Positions 1 to 7,425 of a stretch of 11,467 nucleotides of DNA are shown here, piece by piece. Source of the DNA: JAKEGK01 sp036507695 (GTDB lineage: Bacteria; Pseudomonadota; Gammaproteobacteria; SZUA-152). The position numbers and the translations under genes were made by a program. Within the stretch, counting starts at the first letter, position 1; each line of letters begins with the position of its first letter. The notes beneath the pieces are model-generated. The model saw nothing but the letters and a program-made list of their open reading frames with translations, was not told where the DNA came from and did no database searches. The DNA lies in assembly GCA_036507695.1 (NCBI GenBank), contig DATCIR010000084.1, positions 1 to 11,467 on the forward strand. Direction: 5' to 3'.

Positions 1-16
1 CCCACAACAACCTACA

Positions 17-69
17 GGGACGTACTTGTGGCGTCCCCCGGCAGGAGACACCGGCGCCGCCCACGGGTG
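17..69. repeat. Structured palindromic intergenic element
   Basis: GGGACG (17-22) and CGTCCC (32-37) form a perfect 6-bp stem with a 9-base loop. It is followed by a very GC-rich stretch containing CACCGGCGCC and CCCACGGGTG, which can fold again. Short frames across it end within or just after it, and none resembles a protein. From memory, sequences of the type 'CCTACAGGGACGTA...GGCGTCCC' recur between genes in many gammaproteobacteria, so this is probably one copy of a dispersed repeat lying after the 3' end of the aminotransferase gene. Only one copy is seen here, so the dispersed nature is inferred. Confidence 0.45.
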
Positions 70-80
70 AGTAGTTACCT

Positions 81-1226
81 TTATTCTGAAATTATATTGG
101 CCAGCCGAATCGCGGTCCGGATTTTTTCCGGATCCGTGTAAAAGTGCGGTGAAAACCGGATCCCGCCGCCTCGCTCCGCGCACAGGATATTTTGTTGCCT
201 GAGTTTGTTATAAACAACGCGAGGCGGGTGGTACTTGTGTTTGAAAGTGACGATGCCGCCCAGTCGATCCATATCGGCGGGTGATAGTAACTCAAGATTT
301 TCCTGTTGAATAATCTCATCCAGCATACAGCGTGTATTACCCAGTAACCTATGTTCTATTTCTGCCATGCCGACCTCCAGAATCAGCGACAGGCTGGCGT
401 GTAACGCATGAATGCCCAGCATATTGGGGCTGCCGCATTCAAAGCGCCGGGCGGATTGAGCTACCCGCCAATGTTGTACGCTAAAGTTCGCATAATCCTC
501 CATCATATGCCAGCCATACTGAGTTAGTTTAAGTTGCTCGCGAATATGACTGGCGCAATAAAAAAAACCCAAGCCTTCCGGTCCCAGCATCCATTTATGA
601 CCATCGGCCATAACGAAGTCAGCCAGGCATTGTTGGACATCAAACCTCAGCGCGCCAATGCTTTGAATGGCATCTACACAAAACAAAATATTATGTAATT
701 TACAGAATTGCCCGATCTGCGGCAGGTTCAGTTTTAATCCGCTGGCGTATTGCACGGAACTGACGGATATCAGGCGCGTGTGTAAATCGCAGCGATCAAA
801 AATGCATTGTTCAGGTGTTTTTTTATCATTTGTGATATCCGCCGTGCGCAGTTCAACACCTTGCGAAGCCAGTGTTTCCCAGACGATATGATTTGAAGGG
901 AATTCCTGATCGGTAATTACAACATTGTCACCCGGATGCCAATCAATACCGTACGCAACCATGGATAACGCCTCAGATGTGTTTTTTACCAGCGCAATAT
1001 CCAGATGTGACGGAGCATTGATGAGTGATTGCAGTTGCTTGCGTAATGCGGTCTCCGTTTCCAGCCATTGCAAATAGTTAAGCGAACCAAAGCGGCTGTT
1101 TTCTTCCGCAAACTGGATCACCGCATTGCGCGTTCTCACCGGCCATGGCGACACCGCGGCATGGTTTAAGTACACGATGTTCTTATCAAGATTGAATTCC
1201 GCTGCGTAGCTTGTTGGTTTGTCCAT
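81..1226 (-). CDS. Class V aminotransferase-like PLP enzyme (cysteine desulfurase / isopenicillin N epimerase-like)
   Basis: This 381-residue protein has the fold-type I class V signature. The N-terminus IVYLNHAAVSPWP is the usual 'YLNHA' substrate-loop start. VDAIQS (D185, Q188) supplies the residue that contacts the PLP ring nitrogen. ADGHKWMLGPEG supplies K211 as the predicted Schiff-base lysine. The C-terminal GGGIRFSPHFYTDPEKI is the conserved small-domain ending with the carboxylate-binding arginine. The length fits the family. Members include cysteine desulfurases, selenocysteine lyases, isopenicillin N epimerase-like proteins and kynureninases. I see no clear catalytic Cys loop that would make it a sulfur-mobilising desulfurase, so the substrate is unknown. 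The ATG has only a weak AGG a few bases upstream, but the N-terminus aligns with the family as it stands. The gene is divergent from slt across a 259-bp spacer with no promoter I would defend. A soluble cytoplasmic protein is expected. Confidence 0.85.
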   Translation of the reverse strand: MDKPTSYAAEFNLDKNIVYLNHAAVSPWPVRTRNAVIQFAEENSRFGSLNYLQWLETETALRKQLQSLINAPSHLDIALVKNTSEALSMVAYGIDWHPGDNVVITDQEFPSNHIVWETLASQGVELRTADITNDKKTPEQCIFDRCDLHTRLISVSSVQYASGLKLNLPQIGQFCKLHNILFCVDAIQSIGALRFDVQQCLADFVMADGHKWMLGPEGLGFFYCASHIREQLKLTQYGWHMMEDYANFSVQHWRVAQSARRFECGSPNMLGIHALHASLSLILEVGMAEIEHRLLGNTRCMLDEIIQQENLELLSPADMDRLGGIVTFKHKYHPPRVVYNKLRQQNILCAERGGGIRFSPHFYTDPEKIRTAIRLANIISE

Positions 1227-1485
1227 AGGCCTGACTTTTTTAGGTGGTACTTCTGCCTGTAAAGTGCAAAATTTTAAAAAACACCGCTGACTGTGCTCTG
1301 CGCGGTCGATAAGACGTTGAAAACTATAGAGTAACGTGCGTTATGCCGGCAAACTGTTTTCTGATTTTACTATATTAACGCGGTCGAAATGCCGATATGT
1401 GAACTAAGTAAATATTCCTGCCTCAGGCATGGACGCCGTCAGCTATTATTTATAAACTGACTACTTAAGTAATTTTTGGAAAGTC

Positions 1486-3591
1486 ATGTGTTGTGCTATG
1501 CGTTATTTATTTAACAGCATGAAAACTATATTATTTATTCGTTTTTCGCTGGCTGTATGTCTCCCGCTGACAGCCGCAAATGACGCTCGGGCGGATTTTG
1601 TGCCTGATAATACTGATGCAACTCGCAACCCGGCGGTAACAACGGTGGTGGCGGCAAGCCTTAATTCCAGTGCGTCGATTGCCTTGCTGGAATCCAATCT
1701 CATAGAGTTAAAGCGAGCTTTATTTCGCGACGCGGTTACAGCGTTAGAAGTCGGTGACCTTCAAACCTTCGAGACATTAAAGGCGCAAAGCACGGACTAC
1801 ATTTTATACCCCTACCTTGAGTATTATGGATTACGCAATCGTTTGTCATCGGCCAGCAATGAAGAATTGATGGCGTTTATTGATAACTACAAAGATACCC
1901 CCTTGAGTTATAAAATCCGCACCCAGTGGCTATACCGCCTGGCAGAAGATCAGAGTTGGGAACAATACCTGAAAGTATACGGACGGCAGAATGGCGCGAA
2001 ATTACGCTGTGCTTACTTGCATGCCCGTCTTGCAACGGATAATTCCAAGAAAACCCGCCAGGAAGCCATGAATGAAACCAAGGAACTGTGGAAAACTGCA
2101 AGTGAACAAACTAAAGAGTGCGATTACATTTTCAGTCAGTTCGAGAAAAGCAATTTGTTTTCGACGCAGTTGATTTGGGATCGGATCGATATCGCCATGG
2201 ATAAAGGCGATACCCGGTTGGCAGGCGAGTTTAGCAAAAAACTTGGTAAACAGGATCAAAAGCAGGTGGAACTATGGATCGATGTGCATAAAAACCCGGC
2301 CAAGCACCTCGAATCAAAGAAGCTGCTTAAAGACACCCCGGTTAATCGTACAATCATCATTCACGGCGTTAAACGTGTGGCGCGCGGCAACGCAGAACAA
2401 GCGAAAGCAGCCTGGGCTAAGCTGCAACATAAACGGGGTTTTAGTCCGCAACAGTTGGGTGAGATGCAACAATTCATTGGATTACGCAGCGCCTATCAAC
2501 AGCATCCCAACGCGCACGCGTGGCTGAATGAGATTAATAAAAAATGGGTCGATGACGATGTATTGTATTGGCGCGCCATGTCGGCTCTGCGGATGCAGGA
2601 CTGGAAGGCATTGGAAAAAAATATAGGTCAATTACCGAAGAAAGAACGCGAGGAACCTAAGTGGCAATATTGGCAGGCACGCGCGTGGGAACAGTTGGGT
2701 AAAAAGGAACAGGCAAAAAAACGTTTTGAGGAAATAGCAGCCCAAACCAACTACTACGGATTCCTGTCAGCGGACCGTTTAGGTGTAACTTATTCATTTA
2801 ATATGGAACCCTTGGCCCGTGATGAACAGATTATCGGAAAAATCGCCGGCATTCCCGCTATCCGGCGCGCCCATGAACTATTTTTGGTGGATCAACACGA
2901 CGAAGCGCGCAGCGAATGGTCCGTTGCTACCGAAAAGTTTGATAGTACGTGGTTACAGCAGGCGGCGCTGGTTTCTCATGACTGGCAATGGCATCACAAT
3001 GCCATAATGACGGTTGCCCAGACGCCGCACCTTAACGATTATAATGTCAGGTTTCCGACTCCGTTCCGCGAACTGGTGTTTAATCAGGCTAACGCTCATG
3101 GCATAAACCCATCCTTGATCTATGGTGTCGCCCGGCGGGAAAGCGCGTTCCGTCCTAACGCGCGGTCCAGTGTTGGAGCCCTTGGCTTAATGCAACTAAT
3201 GCCGGACACTGCGCGCCTGGAATCCAAACTGCTTGGACGGGAACGGCCTAGCTACAGTGACATAATTAATGCCGAGAACAATATCCTGTTAGGCAGTTCT
3301 TATTTGAATCGCATGCTGGAACGCTTTGGCGGAAACCAGGCACTGGCTGCCGCTGCGTATAATGCCGGACCGAAACGCGTGGATTCCTGGATTCCCGAAA
3401 ACAATCCGATCTCATCCGATATTTGGGTTGACACGTTGCCCTTTAAAGAAACCCGTGAATATGTGCGGGCAGTACTCGCGTATTCAACCATCTTCGATTG
3501 GAAGTTAGATCAAAAAATAACAACCATGTCGTCGCGCATTAATGATGTAATATCCAAAGAAGCATTAACCGCGCTTAACTCCATTAACTAA
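1486..3591 (+). CDS. slt: Soluble lytic murein transglycosylase (Slt70 family)
   Basis: The product cleaves the MurNAc-GlcNAc bond of peptidoglycan in the periplasm and leaves a 1,6-anhydro end, for wall turnover and recycling. At 701 residues it is a little longer than E. coli Slt (about 645). An N-terminal signal peptide is followed by a long alpha-superhelical ring domain, where DYILYPYLEYYGL matches the Slt70 'YPLYPYLEYR' segment. The C-terminal lysozyme-like SLT domain (about 540-660) has ARRESAF with catalytic E552, GLMQLMP at 567-573 and AYNAGP at 624-629; all key residues are intact. The start is uncertain. ATG 1486 has GGAAAG only two bases away, ATG 1498 has the same motif 14 bases away, and ATG 1519 (MKTILFIRFSLAV) would give the cleanest signal peptide, with cleavage after ARA. 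It appears to be a single-gene unit, with 161 bp before the next gene. Confidence 0.95.
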   Translation: MCCAMRYLFNSMKTILFIRFSLAVCLPLTAANDARADFVPDNTDATRNPAVTTVVAASLNSSASIALLESNLIELKRALFRDAVTALEVGDLQTFETLKAQSTDYILYPYLEYYGLRNRLSSASNEELMAFIDNYKDTPLSYKIRTQWLYRLAEDQSWEQYLKVYGRQNGAKLRCAYLHARLATDNSKKTRQEAMNETKELWKTASEQTKECDYIFSQFEKSNLFSTQLIWDRIDIAMDKGDTRLAGEFSKKLGKQDQKQVELWIDVHKNPAKHLESKKLLKDTPVNRTIIIHGVKRVARGNAEQAKAAWAKLQHKRGFSPQQLGEMQQFIGLRSAYQQHPNAHAWLNEINKKWVDDDVLYWRAMSALRMQDWKALEKNIGQLPKKEREEPKWQYWQARAWEQLGKKEQAKKRFEEIAAQTNYYGFLSADRLGVTYSFNMEPLARDEQIIGKIAGIPAIRRAHELFLVDQHDEARSEWSVATEKFDSTWLQQAALVSHDWQWHHNAIMTVAQTPHLNDYNVRFPTPFRELVFNQANAHGINPSLIYGVARRESAFRPNARSSVGALGLMQLMPDTARLESKLLGRERPSYSDIINAENNILLGSSYLNRMLERFGGNQALAAAAYNAGPKRVDSWIPENNPISSDIWVDTLPFKETREYVRAVLAYSTIFDWKLDQKITTMSSRINDVISKEALTALNSIN

Positions 3592-3752
3592 ATCATATTT
3601 TACAAAACTGTTACGCAAAAATAACATGCAGATGTTGTTTGATGCGGGTGTGTGTAATTGATTTTTTTATGGGGACTGGTATCATTCGCGGCCTTAAATT
3701 AATTCAAGTTACCACTTATCAATGTTGCGAATTGATCGGAGTTATATAATAA

Positions 3753-4061
3753 ATGGGTCATCGATTGGTTTACGTCAAAGACAGCCGAATTCATGGTAAA
3801 GGCCTGTTTGCAAGAAGAGCGATAAAGTCTGGTGCAATCATTGGAGAAATCACAGGAATAGTTGCGTTAGACGACGGACCCTATGTGTTGTGGCTGGAAG
3901 AGGGCACACATGCGATTGAAGTCCAAAATCTGTTCAAATACATTAATCATAACGCGAAACCCAATGCGTGTTATTACGATGATCTGACCGTGGTTGCGTT
4001 GCGTGACATTAAAAAAGACGAAGAAATCACCCATCATTACGGCGACTGCTGGGACGAATAA
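3753..4061 (+). CDS. Minimal SET-domain protein (putative protein-lysine methyltransferase)
   Basis: This 102-residue protein is almost nothing but a SET core. HGKGLFA (14-20) is the first SAM-binding turn. KYINHNAKPNA (62-72) matches the 'RFINHSCxPN' pseudoknot motif. EITHHYGDCW (91-100) matches the 'EL-x-x-x-Y' motif with the catalytic tyrosine. There are no pre-SET or post-SET zinc cysteines, no signal peptide and no membrane segment. SET enzymes transfer a methyl group from SAM to a lysine side chain. The substrate here is unknown, and bacterial examples act on non-histone proteins. CGGAG lies 11 bases before the ATG, supporting the start. It stands alone between slt and the tRNA. Histidine, asparagine and tyrosine are all present at the motif positions, so I see no reason to call it inactive. 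Confidence 0.85.
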   Translation: MGHRLVYVKDSRIHGKGLFARRAIKSGAIIGEITGIVALDDGPYVLWLEEGTHAIEVQNLFKYINHNAKPNACYYDDLTVVALRDIKKDEEITHHYGDCWDE

Positions 4062-4177
4062 CTCCCCGTTTTAGTTACCACAGTGTATCTTACGGCACAG
4101 TATCGTGTAATAGAACAGCCGGTTATACAGGAACTAAGTAATCAGAGCGCTACCAAAGCTGTTACAACAACTAAAGG

Positions 4178-4254
4178 TGGTGCCCCGGAAAGGATTTGAA
4201 CCTTCGGCCTCACCCTTAGGAGGGGTGCGCTCTATCCATCTGAGCTACCGGGGC
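4178..4254 (-). tRNA. tRNA-Arg, anticodon CCT (CCU)
   Basis: Read on the minus strand, the 7-bp acceptor stem GCCCCGG/CCGGGGC closes perfectly. The D arm is GCTC...GAGC. The anticodon stem CACCC/GGGTG encloses the loop CTCCTAA, giving anticodon CCT, which reads the rare AGG arginine codon. The T arm is GAAGG-TTCAAAT-CCTTT, with one G-T pair. Discriminator A is followed by an encoded CCA. Length is 77 bases including CCA. No T-rich terminator is obvious downstream on the minus strand. Confidence 0.97.
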
Positions 4255-4281
4255 AACGGTGGATTGACCTGTGTGACGTCC

Positions 4282-4301
4282 CTCCCGTGGTTCCACGAGA
4301 G
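4282..4301 (-). repeat. Inverted repeat upstream of tRNA-Arg
   Basis: CTCCCGTGG (4282-4290) faces CCACGAGAG (4293-4301) across two bases. The mismatch in DNA becomes a G-U pair if transcribed on the minus strand, giving nine continuous pairs there, though the two-base loop would force the top to open. It sits about 28 bases upstream of the tRNA 5' end and downstream of the anti-sigma gene on the same strand. It could belong to the tRNA precursor leader or the end of the sigma operon transcript. There is no U-tract, so I do not call it a terminator. Confidence 0.4.
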
Positions 4302-4315
4302 CATACAGCCATTAT

Positions 4316-4340
4316 CCACATGAAGAGGAATGTCATGTGG
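4316..4340. repeat. Perfect 8-bp inverted repeat between the sigma operon and tRNA-Arg
   Basis: CCACATGA (4316-4323) and TCATGTGG (4333-4340) are perfect complements around a 9-base loop. The element lies about 100 bp past the anti-sigma stop and about 60 bp before the tRNA on the minus strand. No T-run follows on either strand. It may be an operator, an RNA processing stem or a weak terminator, and the sequence does not decide among these. Confidence 0.5.
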
Positions 4341-4443
4341 TGAACAACGCTGATTTTAACTGGAGATGAAAAGAAGTGCTAATCCTGTGTCCAGGTTGCA
4401 GGAAAATTTCTATCGTGCTTTGTCCTATTGCACCGTAACAGTC

Positions 4444-4698
4444 TTATTTTTTGGGTTTCTCTTGGTTTTGTTTTGCCTGCCGCAGGTTATTTACAATGTC
4501 GTCAACGACTTGCTCGCTGACCGGGATGTCTTTTTTTAGTTTACCGAGCGTGCGGATTGTAGTCCGTAACTGGTTGATATAACGCTGGCAATGCACGCAT
4601 ATCAGCAAATGCAGCCTTACTTGCAGTCGCGCCCGATAGGGCAACTCCTTGTCAAGGTAGTTACTTGCCTGTTTAGTAATGTCTTTACAATTTAACAT
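4444..4698 (-). CDS. Zinc-binding anti-sigma factor (ZAS-type), partner of the upstream ECF sigma
   Basis: This small 84-residue soluble protein carries an H30-x3-C34-x2-C37 motif (HLLICVHC), the signature of zinc-containing anti-sigma domains such as RsrA and ChrR. C4 near the N-terminus is a possible additional ligand or redox residue. The region around residues 5-45 would form the helical sigma-binding core. The tail after residue 65 is lysine/glutamine-rich and probably disordered. There is no transmembrane helix, so it is cytoplasmic, unlike RseA-type membrane anti-sigmas. Its ATG overlaps the sigma stop by seven bases (ATGTTAA), which implies translational coupling. The family binds and silences its cognate sigma. 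The inducing signal (oxidant, metal or other) is not shown. Confidence 0.85.
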   Translation of the reverse strand: MLNCKDITKQASNYLDKELPYRARLQVRLHLLICVHCQRYINQLRTTIRTLGKLKKDIPVSEQVVDDIVNNLRQAKQNQEKPKK

Positions 4699-5318
4699 TC
4701 GCCCTGATTTCTCTGGTGTTCGTCTATGGCTTCTCTGATCCGGCTGCGGGCACGATGCAGCAGCACTCTTGCATTAGACTCAGAAACATCCAAAATCTTA
4801 CAAATTTGATCCATTTCCAGGCCCTGAATGTCGCGCAGCGAAAGGATGGTCCGTTGCAGTTGCGGTAACTCTTTGAGCGCGTTATCAATACACGCTTGAA
4901 GTTGGCTGCTGGACAGTATCGAATCCGGCGTATCGGCGTGCCAGAACGATGGCGGGCTGGTCCAATGTCCGCGTTCATCAAAACGGTCGGGGCTAATCAG
5001 GTCGCCGCTTTCATTCATCGAATCTTCAAGGCTGACGGTACGCGATTCGTGCCGTAAACGGCTTTTAGCGGTGTTACTGACGATGCGCATGATCCAGGTT
5101 TTCAGGCTGGCGCGGCGTTCAAAATTAGGCAGCGCTTTTATAACGGACAGCCAGGCTTCTTGCGCGACTTCATCCGCGATGGATTCACCAACGATGGACC
5201 TTGCGATGTATACCATCATGCCGTGATAGGCGCTGACGAGCTGCCGGTACGCGGTTTCGTCGCTAGCCAGCAATTTGGGTATTAACTCGTCGTCACTCGG
5301 CAGGCTGCGATGCGGCAA
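4692..5318 (-). CDS. ECF-type RNA polymerase sigma factor
   Basis: The product is an alternative sigma factor of the extracytoplasmic-function group, with only regions 2 and 4. Region 2 (about residues 25-93) includes DEVAQEAWLSVIKALPNF and the promoter-melting/-10 segment LKTWIMRIVSNTAKSRLRHE. A linker of about 50 residues follows. Region 4 (about 145-197) carries LKELPQLQRTILSLRDIQGL and the helix-turn-helix MDQICKILDVSESNARVLLHRARSRIRE. There is no ATG near the 5' end. TTG codons lie at 5324 and 5318. AAGGA (5326-5330) is one base from the first but seven bases from the second, so I prefer 5318 (about 208 residues). The overlapping anti-sigma gene completes a standard sigma/anti-sigma operon. 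The target promoters are unknown. The tandem repeat in its leader is listed separately. Confidence 0.93.
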   Translation of the reverse strand: MPHRSLPSDDELIPKLLASDETAYRQLVSAYHGMMVYIARSIVGESIADEVAQEAWLSVIKALPNFERRASLKTWIMRIVSNTAKSRLRHESRTVSLEDSMNESGDLISPDRFDERGHWTSPPSFWHADTPDSILSSSQLQACIDNALKELPQLQRTILSLRDIQGLEMDQICKILDVSESNARVLLHRARSRIREAIDEHQRNQGEC

Positions 5319-5338
5319 ATTCAAGTCCTTTTATTATT

Positions 5339-5362
5339 GGTATTGACTGTCGGTATTGACTG
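5339..5362. repeat. Tandem 11-bp direct repeat in the sigma gene leader
   Basis: GGTATTGACTG occurs at 5339-5349 and again at 5352-5362, with a 13-bp period. The pair lies 9 bases beyond the ribosome binding site of the sigma gene, in its 5' leader or core promoter region. Two direct repeats near one helical turn apart could be a regulator site or a small tandem duplication. Confidence 0.6.
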
Positions 5363-5499
5363 CTGCTGCGTAACATTTTGGTATTTAACGCTACTTAATC
5401 TTAATAAAACGGGTAACGTGAGAAAAGATAACATGGATAAATGTGTATCGCTGTTCTGACCACAAAGAAACCTGTCACAAAACGCTTATTGCGGTGTTG

Positions 5500-5518
5500 A
5501 TAACACGCGTCATGTTAT
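5500..5518. promoter_or_regulatory. Candidate operator (inverted repeat) in the divergent spacer
   Basis: ATAACA (5500-5505) and TGTTAT (5513-5518) are perfectly complementary around CGCGTCA. The position, about 175 bp from either gene, suits a shared regulator site. The half-sites are short and AT-rich, so chance is a real possibility. Confidence 0.25.
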
Positions 5519-5692
5519 TGTGAGTGTTTTCGATGACACGCTTCAAGCTTAATTTTCTCAGAACAATTTTACCTTACAATGAATTCTGCATATTTAATAT
5601 GGTCGAATATCACGCAATAATCAACAATCAATGACGCCTTTTTAACGCCTTACTTTTTGAAGCGCATAGTCCCTTATCTACCGGAGTAGAGC

Positions 5693-6655
5693 ATGCACGA
5701 TACGCTACCTTTACTTGAAAATACGAGATTTCCAAGCATTACACGTGACCGGCTGACTACGTTACAGGTTAATTTGGGCTATTTGTGCAATCAGCAATGC
5801 CTGCATTGCCATGTGAACGCCAGCCCAAAACGCAAGGAACTCATGGATCGTAAAACCGCAGAACAGGTACTGGACTTTTTAAAGCAGAGTACCGCGACGA
5901 TTCTGGATCTAACCGGCGGCGCCCCCGAATTAAATCCACACTTTCGCTGGCTGGTAACAAGCGCGCGGGCATTGGGTGTCAGTGTGATCGACCGGTGCAA
6001 TCTAACCATCCTGGAAGAGCCCGGTCAGGAAGACCTGGCACGTTTTTTAGCGGACCATCAAGTGGAGATTACCGCGTCATTGCCCTGTTACCGTGAGGAA
6101 AATGTCGATAGCCAAAGGGGAAAGGGCGTGTTCGCCAATAGCATCAAAGGACTGCGCAAACTCAATCAACTGGGCTATGGATTGGCAAACAATCCGCTGA
6201 AACTCAATTTGGTTTACAATCCGGTCGGCCCCTATTTGCCGCCATCACAGCAATCCCTTGAAGCGGATTACAAAAAGCACTTGTCTGAGCAATATGGCAT
6301 TCATTTTACGCGGCTTTACACCTTGGCCAATATGCCTATTCAGCGCTTTGGCAGCACCCTGGTGTCGAAAGGCGAGTTCGCCCATTACATGGCATTGTTA
6401 CGGGACGCGCATCAGGATAGCAATCTCGTTGGCGTGATGTGCCGGTCCCTCATCAGTATCGACTGGCAAGGTTATGTTTACGACTGTGACTTTAATCAGA
6501 TGTTAAAGCTGCCATTGTTGTTCGGCAGTAAACCTAAAATCCATATTACGGACTTGCAGCAACAGGATCTGGAAGGGAATCCGATCGTGGTTATGGACCA
6601 CTGTTATGGTTGTACCGCAGGGCAAGGTAGCAGTTGCGGCGGCGCGCTAGCGTGA
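5693..6655 (+). CDS. arsS: ArsS-type radical SAM protein (radical SAM / DUF3641 Cys-rich)
   Basis: The 320-residue protein has C32-x3-C36-x2-C39 (LCNQQCLHC), which binds the radical SAM 4Fe-4S cluster, and GGAPE (75-79), the SAM amino-group loop. The C-terminal third is the DUF3641 domain, with VMCRSL, YDCDFNQML and the terminal HCYGCTAGQGSSCGG (C304, C307, C315), probably ligating additional iron-sulfur clusters. This domain order and tail define the family called ArsS or rSAM/selenodomain proteins, some of which carry selenocysteine in the tail. Here all positions are Cys codons and TGA is a true stop. Characterised ArsS proteins join a 5'-deoxyadenosyl group to a methylated arsenical in arsenosugar synthesis. 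No arsM methyltransferase is visible here, so the arsenic role is by homology only. CGGAG precedes the ATG. The following glycosyltransferase gene begins 37 bp downstream and is probably co-transcribed. Confidence 0.88.
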   Translation: MHDTLPLLENTRFPSITRDRLTTLQVNLGYLCNQQCLHCHVNASPKRKELMDRKTAEQVLDFLKQSTATILDLTGGAPELNPHFRWLVTSARALGVSVIDRCNLTILEEPGQEDLARFLADHQVEITASLPCYREENVDSQRGKGVFANSIKGLRKLNQLGYGLANNPLKLNLVYNPVGPYLPPSQQSLEADYKKHLSEQYGIHFTRLYTLANMPIQRFGSTLVSKGEFAHYMALLRDAHQDSNLVGVMCRSLISIDWQGYVYDCDFNQMLKLPLLFGSKPKIHITDLQQQDLEGNPIVVMDHCYGCTAGQGSSCGGALA

Positions 6656-6692
6656 TTGACTGTATTTAGTAGCAGCGGGCGACTTCATCATA

Positions 6693-7370
6693 ATGCTCTT
6701 TCCTGATGCACGCATCCTGGTGTTCGCGAAAGCGCCGGTCGAAGGACAAGTGAAAACGCGATTAATCCCGCGAATCGGCGCGGCCCCCGCGACTCAATTG
6801 CATCGCTTGCTGACGGCCCATGTGATTCAAATGGCCTCGGAATCCGCCCTTTGTCCGGCGCAATTATGGTGTTACCCCGACACGTCTCATGAGTTTTTCC
6901 GGGAATCGGCCCGGCAATTTCCTGTTACATTGTTCGCGCAACAAGGAAACAATCTCGGGGAAAAAATGTTTCATGCCGCGACGCACGCCCTGCAAGCGGC
7001 GCGGCGCGTGGTTATTATTGGCAGTGACTGTCTGCAATTCACGCCGCAGCATTTACAACAGGCGATAGAATGTATTGCGCAACCGGAAAAGCGCGTGGTA
7101 TTAACGCCGGCTTATGATGGCGGATATGTGCTTATCGGTATGAACCATGTGGACCGGCAGCTGTTTGACAATATCGCGTGGGGAACCGCGCGGGTGCTGA
7201 CGCAGACTCGCGCAGCGTTGCAAGGGCTGGGATGGGAATGGGGTGAACTGCCTGGCCTGCAGGATATTGATGTCGAAGCGGATTTAAAGGAAATCGCGGC
7301 TTACGCGCCGCGATATCCACTGAGTCCGGCGCTTTATTCGCTACTGCACAAGATACTGGCGGGCTTATAA
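6693..7370 (+). CDS. DUF2064 / rSAM-associated glycosyltransferase-like protein (transferase 1)
   Basis: This is a 225-residue GT-A-fold protein of the DUF2064 family. FAKAPVEGQVKTRL (11-24) is the nucleotide-binding start shared with nucleotidyl- and glycosyltransferases such as CofC and MobA. IIGSDC (108-113) is the acidic metal-site region. DGGYVLIGM (142-150), WGTARVLTQT (163-172) and the late DIDVEADL (191-198) complete the family pattern. Members are frequently encoded beside ArsS-type radical SAM proteins, as here, and are thought to add or activate a sugar or nucleotide in the same pathway; the exact reaction is not established to my knowledge. The start lacks a strong ribosome binding site (only GGGCGA upstream), consistent with coupling to the preceding gene. 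It converges with flgM, with 55 bp between the two stops. Confidence 0.88.
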   Translation: MLFPDARILVFAKAPVEGQVKTRLIPRIGAAPATQLHRLLTAHVIQMASESALCPAQLWCYPDTSHEFFRESARQFPVTLFAQQGNNLGEKMFHAATHALQAARRVVIIGSDCLQFTPQHLQQAIECIAQPEKRVVLTPAYDGGYVLIGMNHVDRQLFDNIAWGTARVLTQTRAALQGLGWEWGELPGLQDIDVEADLKEIAAYAPRYPLSPALYSLLHKILAGL

Positions 7371-7373
7371 GAA

Positions 7374-7404
7374 GGTAACAGCTGATGGATACGACAGTGT
7401 TACC
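7374..7404. terminator. Inverted repeat between convergent genes, possible bidirectional terminator
   Basis: GGTAACA (7374-7380) and TGTTACC (7398-7404) pair perfectly. The stem continues with CTG/CAG across a one-base bulge to give about ten pairs around a ten-base loop. It begins four bases after the glycosyltransferase stop and 22 bases beyond the end of flgM, where a shared terminator would sit. No T-tract follows in either direction, so an intrinsic terminator is only possible. Confidence 0.35.
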
Positions 7405-7425
7405 CGCCTGGTCCGCGATACCCTA

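Larger units (their letters stand above)
5325..5692. other. Divergent spacer between the sigma operon and the radical SAM operon
   Basis: These 368 bases are AT-rich and contain no plausible gene. They must hold the promoters of both outward-reading operons, but I cannot assign convincing -35/-10 boxes. Visible structure consists of a tandem direct repeat next to the sigma gene (5339-5362), an inverted repeat at 5500-5518, and a looser pair, CGCGTCAT (5507-5514) with ATGACACG about 20 bases downstream. A CGGAG motif just before 5693 serves as the ribosome binding site of the radical SAM gene. Confidence 0.6.

Noticed and set aside
4444..5318. A new FlgM/sigma-28-like switch linking the ECF pair to the flagellar locus
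   Set aside because: The sigma factor has only regions 2 and 4 of the ECF type, and the anti-sigma is a zinc type. Nothing in the sequence ties it to flagellar genes 2 kb away.
6653..6655. TGA at the end of the radical SAM gene as a possible selenocysteine codon
   Set aside because: Selenocysteine occurs in some relatives, but the reading beyond this TGA does not continue a family-like tail. The cysteine-rich tail is complete before it, and the family ends here.
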